A stretch of 64,000 nt of DNA. Origin: Nitrosomonadales bacterium (GTDB lineage Bacteria; Pseudomonadota; Gammaproteobacteria; Burkholderiales; Gallionellaceae). Location of the stretch: contig JACRAT010000005.1 of the NCBI GenBank assembly GCA_016234685.1, positions 1-64,000 on the forward strand, read 5' to 3'. The notes under the pieces are model-generated. The model made no database searches and had not been told where the DNA came from. It saw only the letters and a program-made list of their open reading frames with translations. Every line of letters starts with the position of its first letter. The first letter of the stretch is position 1. Below, piece by piece: positions 17,266 to 24,091 of this stretch. The translations under genes and the position numbers were made by a program.

Positions 17266-18042
17266 TCAGGTGGGGCGGGCAGCGAGTCGTGTCGTCAGCA
17301 GATAAGCGCCCAGCAGGGCAAGCAGCAATCCGGCGCTGAGCCACAGGCCGTCGGCCTGTTTCGGCAGCGGCAGTTCGTTCAGTCTGGCGATGCCCAGCAG
17401 TGCCACGCTCAGGCTGGACAACGCCACGACCCAGCCCATCACCCGCGAAGCATGCGCCGCACGCTGGTCGGCGCGGCGCATCAGCCAAGTCGCCCATGCG
17501 CCGTTGAGCGCGTCGGTGCTTATCATGCCCAACATGAACACGCCGCTCAGCAGCAATGCGGCTTCGATACTGCCGCTGCCGCGTGCCGCTAGGGAGAACA
17601 GCAGAGCTTGGCTCAGCGTGTCGAAGGAGAGGGCGAACAAGGCACCGGTGGCGATGATGAAGGCTGGGGCGGACGAGGTGCGGGCGAAGAAGCGAGAGCG
17701 CAAGCCGAGCGGCGCGATGGTTTGAGTGGGCGGCGTGGTCAGCACCTGATGCAGATTCGCGCCACCCAGCCAGAGTAAGAACACGATAGAGATCGACGCG
17801 CCGAGCAGCTCTAGGCTGGGCGGCAAGTCGTGGTTGCCAGTGAACGCCGCCGCCAGTGCGGCGACCAGCATCACCACCAGTCCGTGCCCCAGCGAGAACC
17901 ACAGTCCGCACAGCCGTGCACGGCGCGGGTCAGGCTGGCGGCGCACGAAGCCGTCGATGGTCGCCAGATGGTCGGCGTCCACGCCGTGACGCATCCCCCA
18001 CAAAAATGCCAGCCCGGCATAACCCAATAATTCAAGGTTCAT
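17266..18042 (-). CDS. NiCoT-family nickel/cobalt permease
   Basis: This gene encodes 258 residues with about six to seven membrane helices. The signature RHGVDADHLATID (HX4DH) in the first helix region is the metal-recognition motif of the HoxN/NixA family. A second family block, LGHGLVVMLVAALAA, follows. It sits at the end of the hyp operon, 19 bp after hypE, so its job is most likely nickel import for hydrogenase maturation. At 258 residues it is shorter than classical NiCoT proteins (about 330-350). It resembles the compact HupE/RcnA-sized members. Confidence 0.85.
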   Translation of the reverse strand: MNLELLGYAGLAFLWGMRHGVDADHLATIDGFVRRQPDPRRARLCGLWFSLGHGLVVMLVAALAAAFTGNHDLPPSLELLGASISIVFLLWLGGANLHQVLTTPPTQTIAPLGLRSRFFARTSSAPAFIIATGALFALSFDTLSQALLFSLAARGSGSIEAALLLSGVFMLGMISTDALNGAWATWLMRRADQRAAHASRVMGWVVALSSLSVALLGIARLNELPLPKQADGLWLSAGLLLALLGAYLLTTRLAARPT

Positions 18043-18061
18043 CGCGTTGCTCTCGTGTGCA

Positions 18062-19111
18062 TCAGCAGATCCTCGGTAGTTGTTCGCCGGTCAGCCAGTC
18101 CACTACGCGGCGACCGCCCATGCGGGTGACCATCTGCACGAAGCCGTGCGCATCGGCGATCACTTCGCCGATGTCGGCGGCGTCTGTTCCCAGCGGATGG
18201 GCGCGCAGCGCGGCGAGCAGGCGTGGCGCGTCTGCGGGCGCGCAGATGGCGATGAGCTTGCCCTCGTTGGCGACGTAGAGCGGGTCGAGTCCCAGCAATT
18301 CGCAGGCGGCATCCACTGCCGGGCGCACCGGGATGGCGGACTCTTGCAGCACCATGCCCACGCCGGACTGGCTGGCGATCTCGTTGAGCGTGGTCGCCAG
18401 CCCGCCGCGCGTCGGGTCGCGCAGTACACGTAGTTGCCCGCCACAATCCAGCAGGGCGGCGGTGAGGGTGTGCAGCGCGGTGCTGTCCGAGACGATGGAC
18501 GCGTCGAACTGCAAGCCTTCGCGCTGCGACAGGATGGCCATGCCGTGGTCGCCGATGTGGCCGGAGAGCAAAATCCGGTCGCCCGGCCGGGCGAGGTCGC
18601 CGGACAGCGTCACCCCGTCGCGCACCACGCCCACCCCGGTGGTGGTGATGAACACGCCGTCGCCCTTGCCCTGCTCCACTACCTTGGTGTCACCGGTGAC
18701 CACCAGCACCCCCGCGTCGCGCGAGGCCTGCGCCATCGAGCGCACGATGCGCTGCAAGTCCGCCAGCGGAAAGCCTTCTTCGAGGATGAAACCCGCCGCC
18801 AGATACAGCGGGGTCGCCCCCATCATCGCCACATCGTTGATCGTGCCATGCACCGCCAGCGCGCCGATGTCGCCACCGGGAAAGAACAGCGGCGACACCA
18901 CATGGCTGTCGGTCGCCATCACCAGCCGACCGCCCGGCGGCGGCAACAACGCGCCATCATTACCCTGCGCCAGATACGGATTGCCCAGTTCGGCGGCGAA
19001 CAGCTCGGCGATCAACTGCGCCATCGCCCGCCCGCCGCTGCCGTGGGACATATCGACTCGACCATTTTTCAGGTCTAGGGGGCGGATGTAGTTCGGTTTT
19101 TTCAAGCTCAT
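18062..19111 (-). CDS. hypE: hydrogenase maturation protein HypE
   Basis: This gene encodes 349 residues. HypE dehydrates the carbamoyl group transferred by HypF to its C-terminal cysteine, giving the thiocyanate used as CN- ligand of the [NiFe] centre. The protein ends in PRIC, the required C-terminal cysteine. The PurM-like ATP-binding blocks DMSHGSGGRAMAQLI, GDIGALAVHGTINDVAMMGA and DPTRGGLATTLNEIA are intact. The start at 19111 (MSLKKPNYIRPLDL) is chosen because longer frames begin inside the upstream repeat. It is separated from hypD by the DUF559 gene and repeats. Confidence 0.95.
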   Translation of the reverse strand: MSLKKPNYIRPLDLKNGRVDMSHGSGGRAMAQLIAELFAAELGNPYLAQGNDGALLPPPGGRLVMATDSHVVSPLFFPGGDIGALAVHGTINDVAMMGATPLYLAAGFILEEGFPLADLQRIVRSMAQASRDAGVLVVTGDTKVVEQGKGDGVFITTTGVGVVRDGVTLSGDLARPGDRILLSGHIGDHGMAILSQREGLQFDASIVSDSTALHTLTAALLDCGGQLRVLRDPTRGGLATTLNEIASQSGVGMVLQESAIPVRPAVDAACELLGLDPLYVANEGKLIAICAPADAPRLLAALRAHPLGTDAADIGEVIADAHGFVQMVTRMGGRRVVDWLTGEQLPRIC

Positions 19112-19118
19112 GGTTTTC

Positions 19119-19239
19119 TCCCCCTTCCCCCGCAAGCGGGGGAAGGGCTGGGGATGAGGGGTGTTGCGCACATAAAATCGAGGTTCATTTCTCCAAACCC
19201 CTCACCCCCAACCCCTCTCCCGCTTGCGGGAGAGGGGGG
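19119..19239. repeat. composite palindromic repeat, copy left of DUF559 gene
   Basis: One hairpin unit at 19119-19161 (CTTCCCCCGC-AA-GCGGGGGAAG then GGCTGGGGATGAGGGG), a 35-bp spacer containing GAGGTTCATTTCTCC, and a second, inverted unit at 19197-19239 (CTCTCCCGC-TT-GCGGGAGAG core). The second unit overlaps the 3' end of the DUF559 gene. The same composite recurs in direct orientation at 19607-19718. Confidence 0.8.
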
Positions 19240-19595
19240 CTGGTACAGCATCGGTAGACCTCTTCCATTACTTCCTCTGTTTCTGTGAGCATCTGGTTAT
19301 TCCAGAAGCGTAACACCCGTATTCCTCGGGCGCGCAGCCACGCATCCCGCTGCTGATCGTAGTTCAGCTGTTCGCCATGCTGACCGCCATCCAGCTCAAC
19401 CGCCAGTTTCTTTTCATCGCAATAAAAATCCAGGATGTAGCGCCCTTCCGGGTGTTGCCGCCTGAACTTCACACCTGCCATACGGCGATTACGCAACAGC
19501 ATCCACAACAAGGATTCCGCATCCGTCATTCGCCCCCGCATCTCCCGTGCATAAGCCCGAATATCGTCCGGCAGCTTGTCTGGATAGTGAGGCAT
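19185..19595 (-). CDS. DUF559 endonuclease-domain protein inserted in the hyp operon
   Basis: This gene encodes 136 residues of the DUF559 family, related to Vsr-type PD-(D/E)XK nucleases. Core blocks are MTDAESLLWMLLRNRRMAGVKFRRQ, GRYILDFYCDEKKLAVELDGGQH and RDAWLRARGIRVLRFWNNQ, with the probable catalytic D and ExD residues in DFYC and VELDGGQH. The start at 19595 (MPHYPDKL) is chosen, because upstream codons lie in the repeat. The C-terminal tail ([17 protein letters not shown]) is encoded by the repeat copy. The gene is bracketed by two direct composite repeats and splits hypD from hypE. This suggests that gene and repeat move as a unit. Confidence 0.82.
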   Translation of the reverse strand: MPHYPDKLPDDIRAYAREMRGRMTDAESLLWMLLRNRRMAGVKFRRQHPEGRYILDFYCDEKKLAVELDGGQHGEQLNYDQQRDAWLRARGIRVLRFWNNQMLTETEEVMEEVYRCCTSPPLPQAGEGLGVRGLEK

Positions 19596-19606
19596 AGCGC
19601 GCTCTA

Positions 19607-19718
19607 CGCCCTTCCCCCGCAAGCGGGGGAAGGGCTGGGGATGAGGGGCGGCGCGTGCCTGACAGTGAGGTTCATTTCTCCTAACCCCTAACCCCTAACC
19701 CGCTTGCGGGAGCGGGGA
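19607..19718. repeat. composite palindromic repeat, copy right of DUF559 gene
   Basis: Unit at 19607-19648 (CTTCCCCCGC-AA-GCGGGGGAAG then GGCTGGGGATGAGGGG), a spacer with TGAGGTTCATTTCTCC, and a second unit at 19681-19718 (CTAACCCCTAACCC... GCGGGAGCGGGG). It matches 19119-19239 in the same orientation. The distal unit supplies the last residues (SPLPQAG) and stop codon of hypD. Confidence 0.8.
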
Positions 19719-20831
19719 ATCACTATGTTCGCGGAACCTCCCATAAGTGTAATGCGCCGCGCACGCCCCTTCTGACGACACCATGCACGCGCCGACCGGG
19801 TTGTCCGGCGTACAGGCGGTGCCGAAGATGCGGCATTGTTGCGGGCGTTTTTCGCCGCGCAGGATGGCGCCGCATTCGCAGGCCTGGTGGTCGGGGACGC
19901 TGCGGTATTCCAGTCCGAAGCGGCGTTCGGCATCGAACTCGGCATACGCCTCGCGCAGCTTCAATGCGCTGTGCGGGATCACGCCCAGCCCGCGCCACTC
20001 GAAGGCGTCGCGCAGCTCGAACACGTCGGCGACCAGCGCCTGCGCCTTGCGGTTGCCCTCCGCCGTCACGGCGCGAGTGAACTCGTTCTCCACTTCGGCG
20101 CGACCCGCGTTGATCTGGCGGATCAGCATCAGGATGGCCTGCATCACGTCCAGCGGCTCGAACCCGGCGATCACCACCGGCTTGCCGTAGTCGCGCGCGA
20201 AGGGTTCGTAGGGTGCGCTGCCGATGACGGTGGAGACGTGCGCCGGGCCGACGAAGCCGTGCAGCAACTTGCCGCCGTCGCCCGCCAGAATCGCGTGCAT
20301 CGCGGCAGGTGTCAGCACGTGGTTGCAGATCACAGAGAAATTCTTCAGCCCCAGCGCCTGCGCCTGTTTGATGGCGACGGCGCTGGGCGGGGTGGTAGTT
20401 TCGAAACCGATGGCGAAGAACACCACTTGCTGGTTCGGGTTGGCTTGCGCCAGCTTCAGCGCGTCCAACGTGGAATACACCATGCGCACGTCCGCCCCGC
20501 GCGCACGGGCCTTGAGCAGCGACAAGCCCTCCGAAGCCGGCACGCGCAGGCAGTCGCCGTAGGTGCACAGCGTCACCTCGTGTTGCAGCGCCAGTTTGAT
20601 GGCGTGATCGACGCGCCCGATCGGCAGCACGCACACCGGGCAGCCGGGGCCGTGGATCAGACGCACATTGGCGGGCAGCAGGTCGGACAGGCCGTAGCGC
20701 GAGATGGCGTGGGTGTGGCCGCCGCAGAACTCCATCAGCCGGTACTCGTGCGTAGGCTCGACCTCGCGGGCAATGGCGGCAGCGAGGCTGCGCGCGAGCT
20801 CGCCGTCGCGGAATTCGGTGATGTATTTCAT
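19695..20831 (-). CDS. hypD: hydrogenase maturation protein HypD
   Basis: This gene encodes 378 residues. HypD carries a [4Fe-4S] cluster and with HypC assembles the Fe(CN)2CO unit. Conserved cysteine blocks are MEFCGGHTHAI, IHGPGCPVCVLP, CTYGDCLRVPAS, CNHVLTPAAM and the C-terminal CECGAILRGEKRPQQC...CTP. The start at 20831 overlaps the hypC stop (ATGA). The last seven residues (SPLPQAG) and the stop come from the palindromic repeat to the left. The natural C-terminus was therefore replaced, apparently without loss of any known motif. Confidence 0.95.
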   Translation of the reverse strand: MKYITEFRDGELARSLAAAIAREVEPTHEYRLMEFCGGHTHAISRYGLSDLLPANVRLIHGPGCPVCVLPIGRVDHAIKLALQHEVTLCTYGDCLRVPASEGLSLLKARARGADVRMVYSTLDALKLAQANPNQQVVFFAIGFETTTPPSAVAIKQAQALGLKNFSVICNHVLTPAAMHAILAGDGGKLLHGFVGPAHVSTVIGSAPYEPFARDYGKPVVIAGFEPLDVMQAILMLIRQINAGRAEVENEFTRAVTAEGNRKAQALVADVFELRDAFEWRGLGVIPHSALKLREAYAEFDAERRFGLEYRSVPDHQACECGAILRGEKRPQQCRIFGTACTPDNPVGACMVSSEGACAAHYTYGRFREHSDSPLPQAG

Positions 20832-21082
20832 GCGACGCCTCCCGCCAGCTCCTCGCGCGCCGCCTCCAGCTCGCCCAACTCGGCGAATGCCGCTAAGGTG
20901 CGCTGCGCCTCTTCTTCGTCCAGCTTCTGCAAGGCGTAGCCGACATGCACGATGACGTAGTCGCCCACGTCGACATTTTCCACCAGCGCCAGCGAGATCT
21001 CTTTGCGCAGGCCAGCGAGGTCGATCAGCGCCATGTCGGCGGGGCGCAACTCGATCACTTGTGCGGGGATGGCGAGGCACAT
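20828..21082 (-). CDS. hypC: hydrogenase maturation chaperone HypC
   Basis: This gene encodes 84 residues beginning MCLAIPAQVIEL, with the essential N-terminal Cys2. GDYVIVHVGYALQKLDEEEA is the conserved C-terminal block. HypC carries the iron-cyano ligand precursor with HypD and delivers it to the large subunit. The stop overlaps the hypD start. The ORF6N gene lies just upstream, separating it from hypF. Confidence 0.94.
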   Translation of the reverse strand: MCLAIPAQVIELRPADMALIDLAGLRKEISLALVENVDVGDYVIVHVGYALQKLDEEEAQRTLAAFAELGELEAAREELAGGVA

Positions 21083-21105
21083 TCAGCGATTCACCAAGAA
21101 CAGCA

Positions 21106-21639
21106 TCATTTCTTTTTCCAAGGTGCAAAGCCGATGGGGCGCGCTTTTTCGGCTTCGGGTGACGACATCAGTTGGCGGATGGCGTGGAGCAGGCCGGTGA
21201 TGGCTTGGTCGTGGCTGGTGACTTTGCGCTCTAGTTCGTCGAATTTGCGAGAGAGCTCCTTGTGCGTGCCTATCAGTTCGCGTAGATGCACGAAAGCGCG
21301 CACCACGCTCAGGCTGGCTTCGATAGCGCGGGGAGATTTCAGCACATTGCCCAGCATCAGCGCGCCGTGCTCGGTAAAGGCGTAGGGCAGGGTCGATGAA
21401 TACTTGAGTCGGGCGAGGTGGTCACAAATTGTGACCACCTCGACTTTCTCTTCTGCGCTGAGCTGGAACATGAAGTCGTCCGGGAATCGCTCGGCGTTGC
21501 GCTTGACGGCTTGATTCAAGACTTTGGTCTCGACCCCGTAAAGCTCGGCCAGATCGGCATCCAGCATGACTTTTTGGCTGCGCAGATGGAGGATGCGGGC
21601 TTCGATATTCGCTGTGGTTATCAACGGGTAGTTGCTCAT
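21106..21639 (-). CDS. ORF6N-domain protein
   Basis: This gene encodes 177 residues. The N-terminal ORF6N domain covers about residues 5-90: IEARILHLRSQKVMLDADLAELYGVETKVLNQAVKRNAERFPDDFMFQL. A helical C-terminal region follows, with a coiled-coil-like part (HKELSRKFDELERKV). The domain is common in phage antirepressors and in small chromosomal genes. The start at 21639 follows CAGGAGGTGGAC, a strong ribosome-binding site. It is inserted between hypC and hypF in the same direction and is not part of any known hyp operon. Its role is unknown and it is probably acquired. Confidence 0.85.
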   Translation of the reverse strand: MSNYPLITTANIEARILHLRSQKVMLDADLAELYGVETKVLNQAVKRNAERFPDDFMFQLSAEEKVEVVTICDHLARLKYSSTLPYAFTEHGALMLGNVLKSPRAIEASLSVVRAFVHLRELIGTHKELSRKFDELERKVTSHDQAITGLLHAIRQLMSSPEAEKARPIGFAPWKKK

Positions 21640-21673
21640 GTCCACCTCCTGCGGGTTGCGAAGTTGATGAATG

Positions 21674-22783
21674 CTAGCGGCTTTCATATTGTCGCGCCAC
21701 CCAGGCCTGCCCCAGTGCGATGCCGCCGTCGTGGGGGGAGACGCGGTGTGGCAGCAGTACGCGCAGGCTGTGGGTTCGCAGCCGCGCATTCAAGTTTTCG
21801 GCCAGCACTCGGTTCAGCAGACAGCCGCCGGACAGCACGACCGTATCGACGTGATGCGTGGCGGTGGCCTGCGCCAGCCAGTGCGCCAGAGCTTCCGCCA
21901 GCGTGGCATGGAACAGCGCGGCGCCGTAAGCGGCATCGCGGCAATCGGCCAGCTTGGCCAGCAACGGCGACATATCCAGTTGCGCCTCCGCCAATTGCCA
22001 GCCGTCCTTCAGCGCCGCCACCGCCCCATATTTCTCCGCCCATTCTTGCAACGCCATCGCGGCTTCCGCTTCGAAACTCTGCACGGCGCACACGCCCAGC
22101 AGCCCGGCAGCAGCATCGAAGCAGCGTCCGGCGCTGCTGGTGAATGGGGTATTCAGCTTGCGTTCCAGCACGGTCGCCAGTTGCGCTGCGCCCGGCTGGC
22201 TGGCGTAACGGCTGGCAATCTCGTCGCTGCGACCGAGCCGGTGCAGCACCGCAGCGGCCATGCGCCATGGTTCGCGTGCCGCGCGGTCACCGCCGGGCAG
22301 GGCAAGGGGGGCGAGGTGGCCGAGTCGCTGGAACGCTGCGCCGTCAAGTCGCAGTAACTCGCCGCCCCAGATCGTGCCGTCGCTGCCCCAGCCTGTGCCG
22401 TCCAGCGCCAGTCCCAGCACGGGCTCGTTTACATCGTATTCGGCGCACACCGCCGCGAGGTGGGCGTGGTGATGTTGCACCGCCAGCGTCGGCACGCCGA
22501 GTTGCGCCGCCAACTCGGCGGCGAGTCGGCTGCTGTAGTAATCGGGATGCAGGTCGTGGGCGACCCAGCGCGGCGGATCGCTCATCTGGTCTAGCAGATG
22601 GCAGGCGGCGGCGTGCAGCGCGTGGCGTGCCGCTGGCTGATCGAGGTCGCCGATGGGCGCGCTGAGTCGAGCCGTGTCGCCGTGGACTAGACACAGCGCG
22701 CTTTTCAGATGCGCGCCGCAGGCGATACCTGCCGTGCCGGGGCGACTCAGATGGAATGTGGTTGTCGGCAGAGCGTTGCTCAT
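21674..22783 (-). CDS. hypF: HypF carbamoyltransferase, short form (Kae1-like domain only)
   Basis: This gene encodes 369 residues that correspond to the C-terminal Kae1-like half of HypF. Blocks are HHHAHLAAVCAEY, LALDGTGWGSDGTIWGGELL and VVLSGGCLLNRVLAENLNARL. The acylphosphatase, zinc-finger and YrdC domains of full-length HypF (about 750 residues) are missing. The upstream frame carries hypB on the opposite phase, so nothing larger can be encoded here. Shortened HypF proteins are known from Ralstonia (HypF1), so this may be functional. Alternatively a full-length HypF acts elsewhere in the genome. The start overlaps the hypB stop (ATGA). Confidence 0.88.
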   Translation of the reverse strand: MSNALPTTTFHLSRPGTAGIACGAHLKSALCLVHGDTARLSAPIGDLDQPAARHALHAAACHLLDQMSDPPRWVAHDLHPDYYSSRLAAELAAQLGVPTLAVQHHHAHLAAVCAEYDVNEPVLGLALDGTGWGSDGTIWGGELLRLDGAAFQRLGHLAPLALPGGDRAAREPWRMAAAVLHRLGRSDEIASRYASQPGAAQLATVLERKLNTPFTSSAGRCFDAAAGLLGVCAVQSFEAEAAMALQEWAEKYGAVAALKDGWQLAEAQLDMSPLLAKLADCRDAAYGAALFHATLAEALAHWLAQATATHHVDTVVLSGGCLLNRVLAENLNARLRTHSLRVLLPHRVSPHDGGIALGQAWVARQYESR

Positions 22784-23580
22784 CAGCCCGCCGAATGCGC
22801 CCGTGCTGCGCCCGCCAGCAGCCAGTCCAGCCAATCCGGCATCCCCGCACCGTTGGTGGCGGAAAGGCGCAGCACTTGCAATTTGGGGTTGATGCGGCGG
22901 GCGTAGGCCTCGGCGCGTTCGGCGTCGAACTCGACGTAGGGCAGCAGATCGCACTTGTTGAGGATCATCAGGTCGGCGGCGCGGAACATGTCCGGGTATT
23001 TCAGCGGTTTGTCCTCGCCCTCGGTGACGGAGAGCACTACCACCTTGTGCGCCTCGCCCAGATCGAAGGCGGCAGGGCAGACCAGATTGCCGACGTTCTC
23101 GATGAACAGCAGGCTGTCGTGGGGCGGGGCGAGTCGCTCCAGTGCCTGAGCGACCATGCGTGCGTCGAGGTGGCAACCACGGCCAGTGTTGATCTGCACG
23201 GCGGGTGCGCCGGTGGCGCGGATGCGCTCGGCGTCGAACTCGGTCTGCTGGTCGCCCTCGATCACGCTGACCGGCAGCCGCCCGGCGAGCTGTTCGATGC
23301 TGCGCACCAGCAGCGTGGTCTTGCCCGAGCCGGGGCTGGAGACCAGATTCAGCGCGAAGATGCCGCGTGCGGACAGCCAAGCGCGGTTGGCTGCCGCCTG
23401 TGTATCGTTGCGCGCCAGCAGGTCACGTTCGACCTCGACGACGCGCGATTCCGCCAGTTCCGCGCTGGCAGGCGCGGCTTCCGCTGGACGATAAGTCAGC
23501 GGCGTCGCGCGTGGCTCTCGCCGCATCGCCCGTCCACTGATCAACGCGGCATGTCCGCCGCAACCGCAGGTGCTGCACAT
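22783..23580 (-). CDS. hypB: hydrogenase nickel incorporation GTPase HypB
   Basis: This gene encodes 265 residues. The N-terminus [10 protein letters not shown] is a nickel-binding motif like the CxxCGC of E. coli HypB. The G domain has the P-loop [11 protein letters not shown], the [12 protein letters not shown] metal-site region, [16 protein letters not shown] and the NKCDLLPY guanine motif. HypB with HypA inserts nickel into the hydrogenase large subunit using GTP. It lies 9 bp after hypA and its stop overlaps hypF. It lacks the long polyhistidine stretch seen in some HypB. Confidence 0.95.
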   Translation of the reverse strand: MCSTCGCGGHAALISGRAMRREPRATPLTYRPAEAAPASAELAESRVVEVERDLLARNDTQAAANRAWLSARGIFALNLVSSPGSGKTTLLVRSIEQLAGRLPVSVIEGDQQTEFDAERIRATGAPAVQINTGRGCHLDARMVAQALERLAPPHDSLLFIENVGNLVCPAAFDLGEAHKVVVLSVTEGEDKPLKYPDMFRAADLMILNKCDLLPYVEFDAERAEAYARRINPKLQVLRLSATNGAGMPDWLDWLLAGAARAHSAG

Positions 23581-23589
23581 GGTTCTCTC

Positions 23590-23931
23590 CTATTCGACTT
23601 CCAGTTCTTTCACCCGCATCCTGTCGCCCGCGACGATCTGCAAGGCTGCACTGCCGCACGCCGGGCACAATCCGTAGAGCACCGCCATCGCCACAGTCTG
23701 GCCGCAGTCGGCGCAACGTCCCAGCCCCGGCGTCGAGATGATCTCCAGCCGGGCTGATTCGGCGAGGCTGCCGCGTGCGACGGATTCGAAGGCGAAGGCC
23801 AACGCCTCGGGTTCGACGCAAGCCAGTTGGCCGATCTCCAGCTGCACCGTCTTCACCCGGCTGAATCCCTCGTTGCGGGCGGCATCGGTTATCAGTTGTA
23901 ACACGTTTTCCGCCAATGACAGCTCGTGCAT
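23590..23931 (-). CDS. hypA: hydrogenase nickel incorporation protein HypA
   Basis: This gene encodes 113 residues. MHELSLAENVLQLI carries the nickel-ligand His2. The zinc site is CADCGQT and CPACGSA, the expected paired CxxC motifs. HypA is the nickel metallochaperone that works with HypB. The ATG at 23931 follows AACGAGGTGAACG. It is the first gene of the hyp operon. A sigma-54-like motif lies 53 bp upstream on the same strand. Confidence 0.95.
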   Translation of the reverse strand: MHELSLAENVLQLITDAARNEGFSRVKTVQLEIGQLACVEPEALAFAFESVARGSLAESARLEIISTPGLGRCADCGQTVAMAVLYGLCPACGSAALQIVAGDRMRVKELEVE

Positions 23932-23983
23932 CGTTCACCTCGTTGTTGACTCAGGCCGGAGTTTCGCCCGTGCGGGGCGTAGA

Positions 23984-23999
23984 TGCAATGCCGTTTCCA
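23984..23999 (-). promoter_or_regulatory. possible sigma-54 promoter of the hyp operon
   Basis: On the minus strand TGGAAAC-GGCA-TTGCA keeps the invariant GG and GC at the right spacing and a perfect -12 element, but the -24 element is weak (GGAAAC for GGCACG). It lies 52 bp upstream of hypA. No enhancer of the NifA type was seen upstream. Confidence 0.45.
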
Positions 24000-24091
24000 G
24001 TACAATGCCCGACCATAGCAAAGGGCGATGGATTGAAGAGTATGGGCGGGTCAGAGCGATTGAGGGCAGGGCAGGGCGGAGGGGGGGCGGC

